This document shows, piece after piece, positions 44,523-51,790 of a DNA stretch of 64,000 nt. Below the pieces are notes generated by a model. That model was not told the origin of the DNA and searched no databases. It was given only the letters and a program-made list of their open reading frames with translations. Position numbers and translations under genes: made by a program. Each line of letters opens with the position of its first letter. Position 1 is the stretch's first letter. Source of the stretch: Deltaproteobacteria bacterium IMCC39524. Lineage in GTDB: Bacteria; Desulfobacterota; Desulfuromonadia; Desulfuromonadales; BM103. The stretch is from positions 1 to 64,000 of the forward strand of contig JARUHJ010000010.1 in NCBI GenBank assembly GCA_029667085.1, given 5' to 3'.

Positions 44523-45223
44523 TGCTTGAGCAACTACTGACAACCCTGAGCCATGCGGTTTCGGGAACACCCATAATTGCTTTCATTGCAGCGGCATCTT
44601 GGGGTGTTCTAAGCATAGTCCTCTCCCCATGTCACTTAGCCAGTATTCCACTGGTCGTCGGGTTTATCGAGGGACAAAGTCAAATGAGCACCCGCCGGGC
44701 GTTTCTGATCTCCAACCTGTTTGCGGTGGGCATTCTGATCTCTATTGGTTTGATCGGGGTTGCCACGGCTCTGGCCGGTCGGATGCTCGGAGACCTGGGC
44801 TCCTATGGCAACTGGTTGGTAGCAGGAATTTTTTTCCTGTTCGGCCTGCATCTCTGGGGCCTGATCCCGATGCCTTGGTCTGGGCCTCCTCAGGTCGGGA
44901 TCAAACGCAGAGGCTTACTGGCTGCATTGATGCTCGGCGTGATCTTTGGCATTGCCTTGGGACCATGCACTTTCGCCTTTATGGGGCCGGTGCTGGGTGT
45001 TGCCTTTGCAGAAGCAGACAGCAACACTCTTTACGCGGTTTTGTTACTTCTTGCTTATGGTTTTGGTCATTGCGCCGTGATCGTTTTCGCCGGAACATTT
45101 ACAGAGAAGGTGCAACAATATCTCAACTGGAATGAACGCTCGCGGGGCACGCTTTGGGTTAAACGTGTCTGTGGCCTGTTGGTTATAGCTGGTGGTTTCT
45201 GGCTGATCTATACGGCACGGTAA
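44519..45223 (+). CDS. CcdA/DsbD-type membrane thiol transporter
   Basis: 234 residues with six hydrophobic segments. The two membrane cysteines of the family are C38 in VLSPCHLASIP and C150 in ALGPCTFAFMGPV, each in the conserved PC context. CcdA moves reducing equivalents from cytoplasmic thioredoxin to periplasmic partners, here most likely the thioredoxin-fold protein encoded just before it. Cytochrome c maturation or another thiol substrate cannot be told apart. Confidence 0.9.
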   Translation: MMLEQLLTTLSHAVSGTPIIAFIAAASWGVLSIVLSPCHLASIPLVVGFIEGQSQMSTRRAFLISNLFAVGILISIGLIGVATALAGRMLGDLGSYGNWLVAGIFFLFGLHLWGLIPMPWSGPPQVGIKRRGLLAALMLGVIFGIALGPCTFAFMGPVLGVAFAEADSNTLYAVLLLLAYGFGHCAVIVFAGTFTEKVQQYLNWNERSRGTLWVKRVCGLLVIAGGFWLIYTAR

Positions 45224-45299
45224 CTCTCGCAATTTACCACTTATCAGACATGGAAATGGCCCACCCCGAAAACCGGCCAGATCCGGCTCCGTAAAATGT

Positions 45300-45785
45300 T
45301 CAGTCTTGCAGATGGGCCAGATTGTAATCTTCGGTGAGCATCTCCAGGTGACCATGGGTCATGCGGGCGTTGCTCAGATAAACTTCGCGCACCGCTACAT
45401 CTTCAATTCGCTCGGCAATCGCCCGTAATTCTTCTTCCAGAGCTTGTTCAAGCTGCATCGCCAGAGCCAGTGCTTGTTTTTCGTCAAAATCTCCGAGCAT
45501 AGCTTCCTTCAGCTCTTTCAACCAGATTGAGTCGGCGTCGGGAGGGGCGGCCATCATGGTGTCAAACGGGGGCAGACCGTCCCGGCTGTAAGCCTCGTAG
45601 AAGGAGCGGGCGTGCTCACGTTCTTCATGTGCCAGCAGCTTAAAGGTCAGGCGCGGGCGCTCGTTGTACATCTTCTCGCCTGCCAGACGATAAAAATCCA
45701 TGGCATCCTTTTCAGTCTGGATGGAATCATTAATCGCCTGCTTGAGCTGCTCTTCACGCAGGATAGTTACTTTTCGTTGCCACAT
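45300..45785 (-). CDS. Ferritin-like/rubrerythrin-type diiron protein
   Basis: 161 residues, all helical. Carboxylate and histidine ligands appear as TEKDAMDFYR, HEEREHARSFY and in the second half as LEQALEEELRA and MTHGHLEML, the four-helix-bundle pattern of the ferritin-like superfamily. There is no rubredoxin domain. Probable function: iron handling or peroxide reduction in the cytoplasm. Strong GGAGG before the ATG. It faces away from the sORF region to its right. Confidence 0.82.
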   Translation of the reverse strand: MWQRKVTILREEQLKQAINDSIQTEKDAMDFYRLAGEKMYNERPRLTFKLLAHEEREHARSFYEAYSRDGLPPFDTMMAAPPDADSIWLKELKEAMLGDFDEKQALALAMQLEQALEEELRAIAERIEDVAVREVYLSNARMTHGHLEMLTEDYNLAHLQD

Positions 45786-46004
45786 GACACCTCCTTCGTA
45801 ACATTTGTCCCCCGGTCTGGCTCAGTTTATAAAAACGTGTACTAAAGCCTCAGTCAACAAGACAAAAATCGCTCTGAATTAGTCAATTTTACCACTCGCA
45901 TATCAGGGCGCTAATTTTTTCAAATACAAGCAGTTGTGTCAGTAGGCATATATAGCCGGCAAGCCCCTTCGTTTCGCAACTATCCTGACAGAAGGGGGAG
46001 TCAT
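45786..46004 (+). promoter_or_regulatory. Leader with hairpin masking the ribosome-binding site of a 27-codon ORF
   Basis: CCCCTTC (45964-45970) can pair with GAAGGGG (45991-45997), placing the GGGGGAG ribosome-binding site inside the stem. Opening of the hairpin would be needed for translation. The remaining 180 bp upstream hold no gene; possible promoter hexamers are weak. Confidence 0.5.
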
Positions 46005-46088
46005 ATGTCCAAGGGAGTTTTGGCAGGTGACAGACTGCCCGATAAGTCACGCATTCCAATAACGATGAAAGCTTCCTGGCAATCGTGA
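46005..46088 (+). CDS. Candidate small ORF (27 aa)
   Basis: ATG at 46005 has AGGGGGAG ending 5 bases upstream, the frame runs 27 codons to TGA at 46086-46088, and a terminator follows 8 bp later. The peptide begins MSKGVLAGD and ends KASWQS; it is basic and has no hydrophobic helix or cysteine. A well-formed start and terminator make a real small gene plausible. It converges on the amidotransferase gene, 128 bp away. No family recognised. Confidence 0.5.
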   Translation: MSKGVLAGDRLPDKSRIPITMKASWQS

Positions 46089-46095
46089 TAAGTAG

Positions 46096-46130
46096 GAAAA
46101 GCCTCTATTAAGGAGATCGAGGGCTTTTTC
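46096..46130 (+). terminator. Terminator after the 27-codon ORF
   Basis: AAAAGCCTC (46097-46105) pairs with GAGGGCTTTT (46119-46128) with a bulge, followed by a T run. It could act in either direction but the T tract favours the + strand. Confidence 0.7.
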
Positions 46131-46215
46131 ATATTATGGCTAGTGAAATATAAAAATGATTCATATTACTTGTCTGCTCCCAGAAATGAAGAGGTAAAAA
46201 GTGGCAAATATCCAC

Positions 46216-46881
46216 TCATGAGTCACTCCGCAGCAACCAGCGAAACAATTTCCATTGTGAAGGGAGATAGAAGAGATATTCTGGATGCCACTGCACTCCG
46301 ATAATTCGATGTTTGTCACGACTTTCTATGGCCTGAATAATCTGGTCGAGATCCCAGCCGACAGCTTTTATGTTGTCGGCTGGCACCTTAATTGCCTGAT
46401 GATGGAGGCTGTTGACACGCAAGTGAACCCTTTTGCAAATGCGGCTCAATCGCGATTTTTCCTCCAGATAAACCTGTTTGGTCGGCAATAGCCCGGGGCG
46501 ATTGTAAGTGAGTTTTCGTAGAGAGCGGATGTCCTGATGAAGGCTGCCGCCAAGAACGACATTGATCAACTGAGCACCACGACAAATTCCCAACAGGGGT
46601 ATCTGCTTCTTCAGGGCATATTTAATCCAGCCTATTTCCAGCTGGTCGCGTTCTGGATCCAATTTGACTTTTTCCCGGATATCTCCGCCATAGTGCTCCG
46701 GACCTATATCATTGCCTCCGCCAATCACCAATGCTACCAGTGTGTTTTCGTTCGCAGAATGCTTCAGGCTGATTCGGATAGCTTTGGCTCCAGCTAGCCA
46801 AAGCGCAAGGTGCGTACACCACCAGGCGGGTGCCCAGCGGCGTGCGGAGCCTGTTACTCCGACATAAGGTCGTGATGCCAT
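46216..46881 (-). CDS. Class I glutamine amidotransferase-like hydrolase (peptidase C26 family)
   Basis: 221 residues from the ATG at 46881; a TTG at 46902 would lengthen the overlap with the amidoligase gene from 28 to 49 bp. IGGGNDIGPEHYGG, the nucleophile elbow GICRGAQ with C100, and VQWHPEYL supply the Cys-His-Glu triad of gamma-glutamyl hydrolases such as PuuD. Alone it would cleave gamma-glutamyl amides. Its overlap with an amidoligase gene suggests that it supplies or removes the amide made by that enzyme. This pairing is known from comparative genomics of amidoligases. Confidence 0.85.
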   Translation of the reverse strand: MASRPYVGVTGSARRWAPAWWCTHLALWLAGAKAIRISLKHSANENTLVALVIGGGNDIGPEHYGGDIREKVKLDPERDQLEIGWIKYALKKQIPLLGICRGAQLINVVLGGSLHQDIRSLRKLTYNRPGLLPTKQVYLEEKSRLSRICKRVHLRVNSLHHQAIKVPADNIKAVGWDLDQIIQAIESRDKHRIIGVQWHPEYLFYLPSQWKLFRWLLRSDS

Positions 46882-47837
46882 TGATCTATCACATCTGTCC
46901 AATCGCTTCGACTCACACCGAGCAGCGGTCTGGACATAGTTAGAAATTGATCTGTAAGTTGCTGGAGAGATTCTTTGTGCGCGGCCAAACGTTCCACAAT
47001 CAGCCAGCTATCCCAGGCGCTGACCAGTGACCACTCGGGCTTTTCGATGTGGCAATCTGGCAGACGATAGTGAAAGGCTGGTCGAGCCTGTATGCGATCA
47101 TCTCCCACAGCGTTATGAACCCGCTCCGCATCAATCTCTGCGAGCAGTGGCAACATGTCCAGAGCGCGGTTGCGACTAGCGTTATGCTCCAGGTAATTGT
47201 CAAACAAACTGTCCAGAGAAGGGTCTTTGCTGGCGAATAGCTGCTCAAGATAAGCTTCTGGATAAAGGTCGATGTAGGGGCTAAGCTTCCTGGTTAAATT
47301 GATATCGTATCTATCGACCAACCACCACTGCAGCAATGCAAAAGCCCGTAAATACGAATAGAGATGTGTTGCGTCAATTCGAGGGATCTCAGCGTTAATG
47401 TGGACGCCGAACGCCGCGATGACCGAACTTTCAGTGCCTGTCGCACCGGCTTCGCGTAGGGCAGATGTCATCGGGGTCAGGACCCCCAGTTTGTCCAGAG
47501 ACACTGGTGGACAAACGATTTCGACAGGAACCAGCAAGGCTGCAGATTGGCTCAACAGTTCAAGCCATTGGCTGGGGTTTTTCCCTTCCTCTGCAGCCTC
47601 TGCTTTGATGTAGCTCCAATCCAGTTCGACACTGAATTCTCCTAAGGAATCAACCTGAAGAACGGATTTAGCTAGAGATATTTCGCGTAAAGCCCCTCCA
47701 AGGACCTTCTGCAGAATTTGTCCGGTTTCTGAAATCGTTAAACCAGTAAATTCAAGCTCAAAACCGACGCGTCTCAATTGGCCATCACTGTTGTAGTGCG
47801 CGGTAGGTAATGTAAATCTCCTGGGGGCATTTTTCAT
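46854..47837 (-). CDS. Amidoligase (glutamine-synthetase/COOH-NH2 ligase fold)
   Basis: 327 residues. The N-terminal RVGFELEFTGL carries the E-x-E metal-binding motif of the amidoligase family, and FGVHINAEIP is the second conserved block; the rest fits Pfam Amidoligase_2. Such enzymes join carboxyl and amino groups with ATP, and are predicted to make small peptides or tag proteins. The gene overlaps the downstream hydrolase gene and follows a YqaE-type gene by 33 bp. Substrate unknown. Confidence 0.82.
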   Translation of the reverse strand: MKNAPRRFTLPTAHYNSDGQLRRVGFELEFTGLTISETGQILQKVLGGALREISLAKSVLQVDSLGEFSVELDWSYIKAEAAEEGKNPSQWLELLSQSAALLVPVEIVCPPVSLDKLGVLTPMTSALREAGATGTESSVIAAFGVHINAEIPRIDATHLYSYLRAFALLQWWLVDRYDINLTRKLSPYIDLYPEAYLEQLFASKDPSLDSLFDNYLEHNASRNRALDMLPLLAEIDAERVHNAVGDDRIQARPAFHYRLPDCHIEKPEWSLVSAWDSWLIVERLAAHKESLQQLTDQFLTMSRPLLGVSRSDWTDVIDQWHHDLMSE

Positions 47838-47870
47838 GTCGACTTCCTCGATTCGTTTTGGCGATTAAAG

Positions 47871-48029
47871 CTACTTTTTTGCAATAACCCAGACCGCGTG
47901 CACAATGCCAGGAATGTATCCTAACAGGGTGAGGATGATGTTGATCCAGAAGTGTTTGCCGATGCCAACCTGCAAGAAGACACCGAGAGGAGGGAGCAGA
48001 ATGGCAATGAGAATACGTAACAGATCCAT
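47871..48029 (-). CDS. YqaE/Pmp3-family small membrane protein
   Basis: 52 residues, not in the usual length range of gene callers. Two hydrophobic helices are separated by VGIGKHFWIN; LLPPLGVFLQVG and the ending YIPGIVHAVWVIAKK are the signature of the Pmp3/YqaE family. These proteins respond to salt and membrane stress. Here it heads a minus-strand group with the amidoligase and amidotransferase genes, so membrane stress may be the shared theme; that is inference. Confidence 0.9.
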   Translation of the reverse strand: MDLLRILIAILLPPLGVFLQVGIGKHFWINIILTLLGYIPGIVHAVWVIAKK

Positions 48030-48271
48030 GGAAAGCCCTTTCGTGGTTATTAAGCAGAGTAGCCTGAAAATGTTCTGTTTTTATTTTCCTTCGTGGGGGT
48101 TCTCTTCACAACCATCAAACACAAAGAATTCTGTCTTTATACCTTCGCTTTAGCTGTTCCGATTTTCCCTAGAGGAATCGTAGAAATTATGTGCAAGACT
48201 ATTAATTGAAAAGCTCATTGTGGTTTTCTTGATGTCAATCAGCAACAGTTAGGAAGTGTCCTTAAAGAAAT

Positions 48272-48604
48272 TCAGTCCTGATCCATTGCTTTCCCATAAT
48301 GTTTGAAAAGTTCTATTTGATAGTCACGACTGATAACTTTGTCTGGGTCGTACGGAGGCGCGGTCTGTATCAGTGACAGTTCAAGATCTGTCACGACAAT
48401 GCGATTCGTAAAATCAACCTCTTGCGCCCAGTTTGGAGGCAGTAAAACTTTCCGGCCTGGCAGCCAGGCGCTTGTCGCTACAACCAAATAACGGATTCTC
48501 CAAGTCCCTTCATCAAAGATAAAATCTGTGATTTTCCCTATTTCGCCATCAACAGCTTGTATCTGGCAGCCGCCAAGTTCACTTAATTTACTTAATTGTC
48601 TCAC
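48272..48604 (-). CDS. PRC-barrel domain protein
   Basis: 110 residues from the GTG at 48604, chosen because AAGGAG lies six bases before it; a TTG at 48622 precedes that site. ELGGCQIQAVDGEIGKITDF and WRIRYLVVATSAWLPGRKVLL give the PRC-barrel fold. Related proteins bind RNA or membranes and are often stress-induced in soil and sediment bacteria. Stands alone with 93 bp to the next gene. Confidence 0.8.
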   Translation of the reverse strand: MRQLSKLSELGGCQIQAVDGEIGKITDFIFDEGTWRIRYLVVATSAWLPGRKVLLPPNWAQEVDFTNRIVVTDLELSLIQTAPPYDPDKVISRDYQIELFKHYGKAMDQD

Positions 48605-48697
48605 TATCTTCTCCTTGTTCAACGCATTTAACCACTGGCCGGTACGAATAGTTTAAAGATATAGAATTGTGCACGTCTGCATCACCATTGCTGACGT

Positions 48698-48925
48698 CTA
48701 TGGCAAACCTTTTTCGATCCCTACCTTAATATATTTGACGACCTTTGCCACTTCTTCGTCATGTTCGTCTTCATCGAAAATGGAGCCGATCATTCCACCC
48801 AGGACCAGGCCGAGGAATTGCATGGTCTCATGTATTTTGTCTTGATCAAACTGGTGAGCAATCAGGGTCTTTTGAACGGATTTAGCAAGCTCAATATTGA
48901 GCCGATTCTCGGTCTTTTTTTTCAT
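48698..48925 (-). CDS. Small hypothetical protein
   Basis: 75 residues with AAGGAG seven bases before the ATG. Basic start, a central amphipathic/hydrophobic helix (METMQFLGLVLGGMIGSIF-like) and a very acidic DEDEHDEE stretch. No family recognised. The good ribosome-binding site supports it as a real gene. Lies between the PRC-barrel and glutamate dehydrogenase genes, same strand. Confidence 0.65.
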   Translation of the reverse strand: MKKKTENRLNIELAKSVQKTLIAHQFDQDKIHETMQFLGLVLGGMIGSIFDEDEHDEEVAKVVKYIKVGIEKGLP

Positions 48926-49004
48926 AGATATTCTCCTTGATTAGCCAGCCTCAGCAAAAGCACAGTGTCAGAAACGCAAAAGTCCATTTTCAATTCTATT
49001 TGAC

Positions 49005-50258
49005 TTAAAAACCCCTCATGTTAATTGCTTTTATGATACGTTCAACGGCAATCACATAAGCGGCCTGGCGATAGTTCAGTTTGTCCTGGTCAGCCTTGGC
49101 TCTGACCTCTTCCCACGCCTGTCTTAAGCGCCTGTCGAGTTCACCATTCACCTTCACTTCGTCCCATTGGTAACGTTGACGATTTTGCACCCATTCCAGA
49201 TAGGACACGACTACTCCCCCGGCATTTGCCAAGATGTCAGGGATCACAACGACCCCCTTGTCATTGAGCTTGCTATCCGCGTCACATGTGATCGGCATAT
49301 TGGCTGCTTCAACAATCATCTTGGCCTTCACGCTTTCGACGTTGTCTCTATTGATGACACCACCGACCGCTGCCGGAATGAGAACCTCGGTATCAAGTTG
49401 CAGTAATTCATCAATGGTTATCTTCTTGAAATCACCAGTACATTCCGAAAACTGTCCGCCTCCTTGCTTATGGTTGGCCATATCAACTAACATCTCAAGA
49501 TCAAGACCGTCTTTATTGTATAGTCCACAACTGGAATCTGAGATCGCAATTATTTGTGCTCCCCGCTCATGCAAAAATCGGGCAGCATTCGAGCCAACAT
49601 TACCGAACCCTTGAATAGCGACTTTCGTCGCACCTATATCAATCCCCAGTTTGTCAACAGCTATTGAAGTTATTAAAGCAGCTCCATAGCCCGTGGCTTC
49701 GAGCCGGCCTTTTGAACCGCCTAGTTCAATAGGTTTGCCAGTAGCAACGGCAGGGTTGAAACCTTCGCTAAGTGAAAATGCATCCACGATCCAGGCCATC
49801 TCTCGCGGGCCCGTTCCCATATCTGGAGCAGTAATGTCCCGATCAGGGCCAATGAGCATGGAAATCCTTTGAACGTAACGTTTGGTCAAGGTTTCCAGCT
49901 CATTGGATGAAAGTTGTGTGGGATCACAGTCAATTCCCCCCTTGCCACCACCGAAAGGCAAATCAAGTAGACTGGTTTTCCAGGTCATGATTTCTGCCAA
50001 AGCGACAAAATGTTCCAAATCGACGTCTTTATGGTAACGCAAGCCTCCTTTGAATGGCCCGCGGCTCTGGTTATGCTGAACCCGGTAACCATAAAACAGG
50101 CTGATTGAACCGTCATCACGCTTCAATGGCAGTTCGAATCGAACTTCGCGATAGGGACTGCGCAGCAACTGTTGCATCTCCGGGTCAATCTCCAGATGTT
50201 CAAAAGCATCATTGAGAAAGCTTTCACAACTTTTTCTAGGAGTATTATTGTTGTTCAA
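49005..50258 (-). CDS. gdhA: Glutamate dehydrogenase (Glu/Leu/Phe/Val family)
   Basis: 417 residues. The catalytic region LPFGGGKGGIDCDP, KGGLRYH (substrate lysine) and PDMGTGPREMAWI are followed by a Rossmann domain with GFGNVGSNAARFL. Interconverts glutamate and 2-oxoglutarate plus ammonium. The 417-residue length is typical of the hexameric short class (GDH-2). Near an antiporter and the sucrose operon it may supply glutamate as counter-ion osmolyte. Confidence 0.93.
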   Translation of the reverse strand: MNNNNTPRKSCESFLNDAFEHLEIDPEMQQLLRSPYREVRFELPLKRDDGSISLFYGYRVQHNQSRGPFKGGLRYHKDVDLEHFVALAEIMTWKTSLLDLPFGGGKGGIDCDPTQLSSNELETLTKRYVQRISMLIGPDRDITAPDMGTGPREMAWIVDAFSLSEGFNPAVATGKPIELGGSKGRLEATGYGAALITSIAVDKLGIDIGATKVAIQGFGNVGSNAARFLHERGAQIIAISDSSCGLYNKDGLDLEMLVDMANHKQGGGQFSECTGDFKKITIDELLQLDTEVLIPAAVGGVINRDNVESVKAKMIVEAANMPITCDADSKLNDKGVVVIPDILANAGGVVVSYLEWVQNRQRYQWDEVKVNGELDRRLRQAWEEVRAKADQDKLNYRQAAYVIAVERIIKAINMRGF

Positions 50259-50277
50259 TGGTATCTCCGTTCATCTC

Positions 50278-51513
50278 TTAATCGATCTGGTCATTTTTTT
50301 TCAAAGCCATCTTCAGCACCGGAGGTGTCATCAAAGTCGTAACGATTGCCATTATGACAACGGCCGAAAACAGGTAACGAATCACTGGCGGAGTTGGCTC
50401 CGGCAGGTTAAATATCCCGGCCCGCAAAGCGATATCCGCAATGATCAGTTCGACCGCTCCACGGGCGTTCATCCCCGCCCCTATTGCAAATGATTCCTTG
50501 TTCGACATACCCATTGCGCGGGCAGTCAAGCCAGCCCCTGCTACTTTACCGATCGTAGCTATAGCAAGTAGTGTCAATACGAAAAAAGGTATGGCTTGCA
50601 ACGCGCCAAGGTCAAGGTGAAGCCCGATCGAGGCGAAAAAAACCGGCGCAAGAAAACCAGTCGTTAAGCCTTTTGTTTTGGCGAGGATGTCATCATAGAC
50701 CTCCGGCGTGATAGTGCGACGACGGAAGAACAGGCCGGCCAGAAATGCGCCGAGGATAAAATGCATCCCCAGAGCCTCGGCCAGCAGTGCGTAGGCCAAA
50801 GCCGCAATCAGTAGCATACTGAATTCAAATTCTTCAGCTCGGCTCTTGACCAGACATCTACCGATTGCCGGAAACAGGTAGTGACCCATGACACTGGCCA
50901 AAAGGAAGAACAGGATAACTTTACCGAAGAGCAGCGCCAGAAATGACATTTCCGGGAGGCTGCCACTTTGCATAAAACTGGTCAGCACGGCAAGCATGAC
51001 CAGGCTAAATGTGTCGTCAATCACGGCTGCCGAAATAATGGTCTGTCCAACCTTGGTCTCCATCTTGCCGAGGTCCATAAGGGTTTTGATGCTCACGGGG
51101 ACGGCAGTCACTGCCATCACAGTGCCGAGGAAGAGCGCTTGGGCAAAGCGGAGTTCCGAAACGGGAAGGACCAGGAAACCGAAGGAGATTCCGAGGGCGA
51201 ACGGGATAACCATGCCGCCTGTTGCAACAACGGTGGCAACTTTGGAAGCTTTGAAGAGTTTGACCGGGTTCAACTCGATGCCGCCGAGCAACATCAGGAA
51301 GAAGATGCCAAGGTCTGTGATTGCGGTAAAGACCTCGTTGTCGGAGAGCCCCGCCAGAATCGGGAATGTCTCATGATAATTGTTGACCAACATTCCGAGA
51401 CAGACCCCCGAGACCAGTTCACCCAACAGCGCAGGTTGGCCAAAGCGTTCGGAGATCTCACCGAAGATCCGGGTTACGACCAGCAGAACCAAAAGGATGT
51501 AAATGATCGACAT
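50278..51513 (-). CDS. CPA2-family cation:proton antiporter
   Basis: 411 residues with about twelve transmembrane helices. ERFGQPALLGELVSGVCLGM opens the fold, and the central AAVIDDTFSLVMLA carries the paired aspartates expected in electrogenic Na+(K+)/H+ antiporters of the CPA2 group; GMNARGAVELIIADIAL is the conserved last part. No cytoplasmic NAD-binding (RCK) domain follows. Lies 20 bp upstream of gdhA on the same strand, probably an operon of antiporter-gdhA. Confidence 0.9.
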   Translation of the reverse strand: MSIIYILLVLLVVTRIFGEISERFGQPALLGELVSGVCLGMLVNNYHETFPILAGLSDNEVFTAITDLGIFFLMLLGGIELNPVKLFKASKVATVVATGGMVIPFALGISFGFLVLPVSELRFAQALFLGTVMAVTAVPVSIKTLMDLGKMETKVGQTIISAAVIDDTFSLVMLAVLTSFMQSGSLPEMSFLALLFGKVILFFLLASVMGHYLFPAIGRCLVKSRAEEFEFSMLLIAALAYALLAEALGMHFILGAFLAGLFFRRRTITPEVYDDILAKTKGLTTGFLAPVFFASIGLHLDLGALQAIPFFVLTLLAIATIGKVAGAGLTARAMGMSNKESFAIGAGMNARGAVELIIADIALRAGIFNLPEPTPPVIRYLFSAVVIMAIVTTLMTPPVLKMALKKNDQID

Positions 51514-51734
51514 GATTTTGTCAGCCTGCTTTATAGCTTTGAGTTATTATTGAATAAAATTAGCTTCTTAAGCTGTCCTTGCCTATAAGCTTAACGAACT
51601 TGATCAATCCCTCAAGTCAAATTTTTCCCCTGTGGCCCTTTATCTTCTGTTGTTGTGAACAATCAAAACTTTCGGCCTAAGGATCTTTCCTTGACTTCCA
51701 GACCACCTTGATAAAGGGCCCTACACCTGATAGG

Positions 51735-51762
51735 TTGATAGCAAGAATCTTGAAAATATATT
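51735..51762 (+). promoter_or_regulatory. Putative promoter of the sucrose operon
   Basis: TTGATA (51735-51740), 16-bp spacer, TATATT (51757-51762), ending 28 bp before the start codon of the synthase gene. The leader is AT-rich and lacks a Shine-Dalgarno-like sequence close to the ATG, which is unusual beside the good sites elsewhere in the window. Confidence 0.55.
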
Positions 51763-51790
51763 TTTATTAACTCGATAACTTATCTAAAAT

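Noticed and set aside
44599-45135. 178-codon frame inside the CcdA-like gene
   Set aside because: Shadow of the real gene: no ribosome-binding site, biased composition, no domain, while the other frame has membrane helices and conserved cysteines.
50968-51588. 206-codon frame opposite the antiporter gene
   Set aside because: Composition is a mirror of membrane-protein codons (His/Asp/Glu rich), no ribosome-binding site.
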